Positions 6,136 through 8,216 of a stretch of DNA of 8,216 bases are shown here, in pieces; within the stretch, counting starts at the first letter, position 1; each line of letters begins with the position of its first letter. Origin of the DNA: Flavobacteriales bacterium (GTDB lineage Bacteria > Bacteroidota > Bacteroidia > Flavobacteriales_D > Sanyastnellaceae); the NCBI GenBank assembly GCA_947457325.1, contig CANGVU010000035.1:1-8216 (forward strand), read 5' to 3'. The notes beneath the pieces are model-generated. The model saw only the letters and a list, made by a program, of their open reading frames with translations. It made no database searches and was not told the origin of the DNA. A program made the translations under genes and the position numbers.

Positions 6136-6624
6136 ATGATGGAGGATTTGGTTTTTTTTAGCATTGGCGGAAATTTGGGAGATCGCATGGCACTCCTTGA
6201 GGAGACTTATGATTTTATTGATTTCAATATTGGAGACGTTGTGCTAAAATCAAAAATATACGAGACAGCTGCTTGGGGAATGGCTGATGGCACTCCGCCA
6301 TTTCTTAATCAAATATTGGCTGTTAAAACAACCATGACTCTGGCTCAAATTGAAAAAGAAATCCAAGAGATTGATGAGTACTATGGTAGACAAAGAAATG
6401 GAGAAAGTTATCAAAATCGCGAAATGGATGTTGATGTACTCTTTTATAAAAATGAGACCCATGAAACTCCTTTGGTTGTCCCACATAGCAAAATAGCAGA
6501 AAGAGCTTTCATTCTGCAACCTTTAGCGGAAATTGCCCCAGATTTAAAGCATCCAATTACAGGATTAACCAGCACGGAAATGCTCAAAAAATGCACTGAC
6601 GTTGCTACTGTAAAGGCAATATGA
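6136..6624 (+). CDS. folK: 2-amino-4-hydroxy-6-hydroxymethyldihydropteridine pyrophosphokinase (HPPK)
   Basis: FolK transfers pyrophosphate from ATP to 6-hydroxymethyl-7,8-dihydropterin, the step before dihydropteroate synthase in folate synthesis; it is cytosolic. The 162-residue protein matches the family throughout. SIGGNLGDR (9-17) corresponds to the S(L/I)GSNLGD N-terminus, YETAAWG (42-48) and PFLNQ (55-59) form pterin-pocket regions, and GRQR (84-87) lies in the ATP loop. REMDVDVLFY (95-104) contains the two Mg-binding aspartates D98 and D100 (E. coli D95 and D97). VPHSKIAERAFILQPLAEIAPD (115-136) is the conserved C-terminal signature. The length is typical. Two consecutive ATG codons (6136 and 6139) are possible starts, and neither has a clear Shine-Dalgarno sequence. 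Its stop overlaps the next start as ATGA, so it is coupled to the deoxynucleoside kinase gene. Confidence 0.96.
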   Translation: MMEDLVFFSIGGNLGDRMALLEETYDFIDFNIGDVVLKSKIYETAAWGMADGTPPFLNQILAVKTTMTLAQIEKEIQEIDEYYGRQRNGESYQNREMDVDVLFYKNETHETPLVVPHSKIAERAFILQPLAEIAPDLKHPITGLTSTEMLKKCTDVATVKAI

Positions 6625-7277
6625 ACAATTGCCCCTATCAATACCTAGTCATTGAAGGGAACATCGGTTCCGGCAAAACTTCTTTGGCTCAAATTCTTTC
6701 GCAAGATTGGAACACTTCCCTTGTACTCGAAGAATTTGCTGACAATCCATTTCTTGCCAAGTTTTACGAATCCGCTGAGCGCTATGCATTCCCCTTAGAA
6801 CTTAGTTTTCTGTCTGAACGATTTGCTCAGCTTAAAAAAGAAGTCAATCGCGATATTTTTCAGCCGAAAGTAATTGCTGATTATTTCATTTCGAAGTGTC
6901 AAATTTTCGCCTCCAATAATCTCAAAGATGATGAGTGGCAATTGTTCAATAAAATGTTTGATATTGTATCCAACAGCCTTCCTCAACCAGAAATTATTGT
7001 TTATCTCTATGTCAATACAGAAAGATTGCAAGAGAACATAAAAAAGAGAGGTAGAAGTTACGAGCAAAAAATCAGTGATGACTACTTGAACAATATACAA
7101 TCTCAATATTTACAATACTTTCAACAACATCCAGAACTTACGGTCCTGATGTTGGACACTTCTGAAATTGATTTCATTAATCAGCCAGAGTGGATTCAAG
7201 TCATAAAAAAACATATTGTACAAAAATACAATACCGGAATTCATCGCATTATGATTTCTCAAACTGACAAAGCATGA
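6621..7277 (+). CDS. Deoxynucleoside kinase (dNK/dGK-dCK family)
   Basis: This 218-residue P-loop kinase phosphorylates deoxynucleosides to their 5'-monophosphates in the salvage pathway. Walker A is GNIGSGKT (13-20). EEF (37-39) supplies the catalytic acidic residue expected after strand 2. ADYFISKCQIFA (86-97) takes the place of the DRS-like or DYL motif in bacterial deoxyadenosine/deoxyguanosine kinases, and RGRSYEQ (143-149) is the LID arginine motif that contacts ATP phosphates. The length is normal for the bacterial family. Which base it prefers cannot be told from the sequence; bacterial relatives mostly use deoxyadenosine, deoxyguanosine or deoxycytidine. The C-terminal extension after about residue 200 is polar and poorly conserved. 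The gene overlaps folK upstream and the peptidase-like gene downstream by 4 nt each, so all three are probably translated from one message. Confidence 0.93.
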   Translation: MNNCPYQYLVIEGNIGSGKTSLAQILSQDWNTSLVLEEFADNPFLAKFYESAERYAFPLELSFLSERFAQLKKEVNRDIFQPKVIADYFISKCQIFASNNLKDDEWQLFNKMFDIVSNSLPQPEIIVYLYVNTERLQENIKKRGRSYEQKISDDYLNNIQSQYLQYFQQHPELTVLMLDTSEIDFINQPEWIQVIKKHIVQKYNTGIHRIMISQTDKA

Positions 7278-8216
7278 ATAACTTACCATTCGACACCTCT
7301 GAAATAGAAACCTATTTTGATCAACTTTGGCCCATTTGTCGCAGCATCAGTGGCAATGGACTCAGATCATCATTCAAAATTCTTCAGGAGGTAATTCCAT
7401 TAACACTAAAAGAATATCCAACAGGGATGCAGGTGTTTGATTGGGAAATACCAAAGGAATGGAACATTGAAGATGCATACATCATGACGCCTGACGGAAA
7501 TAAAATATGTGATTTCAAAGAAAACAACTTGCACATTGTCAATTACAGTATTCCTTTTGAGGGAGAGCTATCATTCGCAGAGTTGAGACCCCATTTAGTC
7601 ACCATTGAAAACCAACCCGATGCCATTCCATACATCACCTCTTATTACAAGGAAACATGGGGATTTTGTATCAGCTGGAATGAATTACAAAATCTCCCAA
7701 AAACAGGAAATTATAAAATTGTCATTAAAAGCAAATTAGAAAATGGATCGATAACAGTTGGGAGCGCTGTTCTTGAGGGAGAAACAGATGAAGAAATCCT
7801 CCTGTCTACCTACCTGTGTCACCCCAGCATGGCCAACAATGAACTCAGCGGCCCCTTATGCATGGCCTTTTTGTACCGCGCGCTGGCTGCAATGCCCAAA
7901 AGGCGCTTTACCTATCGTTTCGTCATGGCTCCTGAGACCATAGGTGTTATTGCTTATTTATTTGACAACGGCGCAGAGATGAAAAAAAATACTGTTGCAG
8001 GTTCTGTCATGACTTGTTGCGGGGATGAAGCTCCTTATGTATTTAAACAATCTAAAAACGAGAATGGTTTTCTAGAAAGATGTACTGCACACACCTTAAA
8101 GGAATTTCAAATAAATCACACGACCATTCCCTTTGCGGTTGGCGGTTCTGATGAAAGACAATATTGCTCAACCGGTTTCAACTTGCCCGTTGGATCCATC
8201 ACCAGATCCATGTATC
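7274..8216 (+). CDS. DUF4910/DUF2172 aminopeptidase-like protein (C-terminus off the right edge)
   Basis: The first 314 residues are present and the frame is open at the right edge; family members are roughly 430 residues, so about a quarter is missing. The start ATG overlaps the kinase stop as ATGA. Family signatures are the N-terminal LWPICRSISGNGLR (18-31), VFDWEIPKEWNI (54-65), STYLCHPSMANNELSGP (178-194), MAPETIGVIAYL (218-229) and GGSDERQYCSTGFNLPVGSI (290-309). H183, the residues around N188/N189, E221 and D293/E294 are candidate metal ligands or catalytic residues by analogy to M28-type zinc aminopeptidases. No signal peptide or membrane helix is seen, so the protein is probably cytosolic. 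Relatives often occur in surface-polysaccharide clusters, but no glycosyltransferase is visible here. The expected C-terminal winged-helix part would lie beyond the window. The substrate is unknown. Confidence 0.88.
   Translation, partial: MNNLPFDTSEIETYFDQLWPICRSISGNGLRSSFKILQEVIPLTLKEYPTGMQVFDWEIPKEWNIEDAYIMTPDGNKICDFKENNLHIVNYSIPFEGELSFAELRPHLVTIENQPDAIPYITSYYKETWGFCISWNELQNLPKTGNYKIVIKSKLENGSITVGSAVLEGETDEEILLSTYLCHPSMANNELSGPLCMAFLYRALAAMPKRRFTYRFVMAPETIGVIAYLFDNGAEMKKNTVAGSVMTCCGDEAPYVFKQSKNENGFLERCTAHTLKEFQINHTTIPFAVGGSDERQYCSTGFNLPVGSITRSMY

Noticed and set aside
6795..7106. Minus-strand open frame of 103 codons within the kinase gene
   Set aside because: It is antisense to a clear P-loop kinase and carries no recognisable domain.
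1..8216. Search for defence systems, CRISPR arrays, insertion sequences, tRNAs and riboswitches
   Set aside because: No repeat arrays, transposase motifs, tRNA-like cloverleafs or long structured leaders were seen; nearly all sequence is taken by housekeeping genes with small gaps.

Overview
The window reads as a chromosomal stretch from a member of the Bacteroidota, most likely order Flavobacteriales. The evidence is: a cytochrome c oxidase cluster in the order cyoE, short subunit III, long subunit III, subunit IV, SCO-like protein; an sppA gene divergent from folK; TAnnTTTG-like promoter boxes close to start codons; few Shine-Dalgarno sequences; and an A+T-leaning composition. No mobile element, CRISPR array, tRNA, rRNA or recognisable defence system was seen.

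Layout. Positions 1-6071 are transcribed from the minus strand. In transcription order they are: sppA (67K-type signal peptide peptidase), a SPOUT-type RNA methyltransferase overlapping it by 4 nt, a 51-residue DUF2256 zinc-ribbon-like protein overlapping the methyltransferase by 11 nt, then after 46 bp cyoE, the short CoxIII, an internal hairpin with a U-tract, the long CoxIII, a COX4-like subunit, and an SCO-like protein cut by the left edge. From 6136 to the right edge the plus strand carries folK, a deoxynucleoside kinase and a DUF4910/DUF2172 aminopeptidase-like gene (cut by the right edge). Each of these overlaps the next by ATGA, so they look like one translationally coupled operon. The 64-bp gap at 6072-6135 must hold both divergent promoters.

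How the genes work together. The left half makes and assembles the terminal heme-copper oxidase: CyoE farnesylates heme, the two subunit III paralogs and the subunit IV-like protein are membrane subunits, and the SCO-like protein sits where a copper chaperone is expected. The large catalytic subunits I and II are not in the window. The right half combines folate synthesis, deoxynucleoside salvage and a peptidase-like enzyme.

Nothing here is a clearly new system. The points most worth a second look are in the oxidase cluster. The SCO-like protein has lost the copper-binding CxxxC motif. The long CoxIII has a His-rich segment in a predicted periplasmic loop, and the short CoxIII has an extra soluble insert in the same loop. 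An intrinsic terminator-like hairpin separates the two CoxIII genes.
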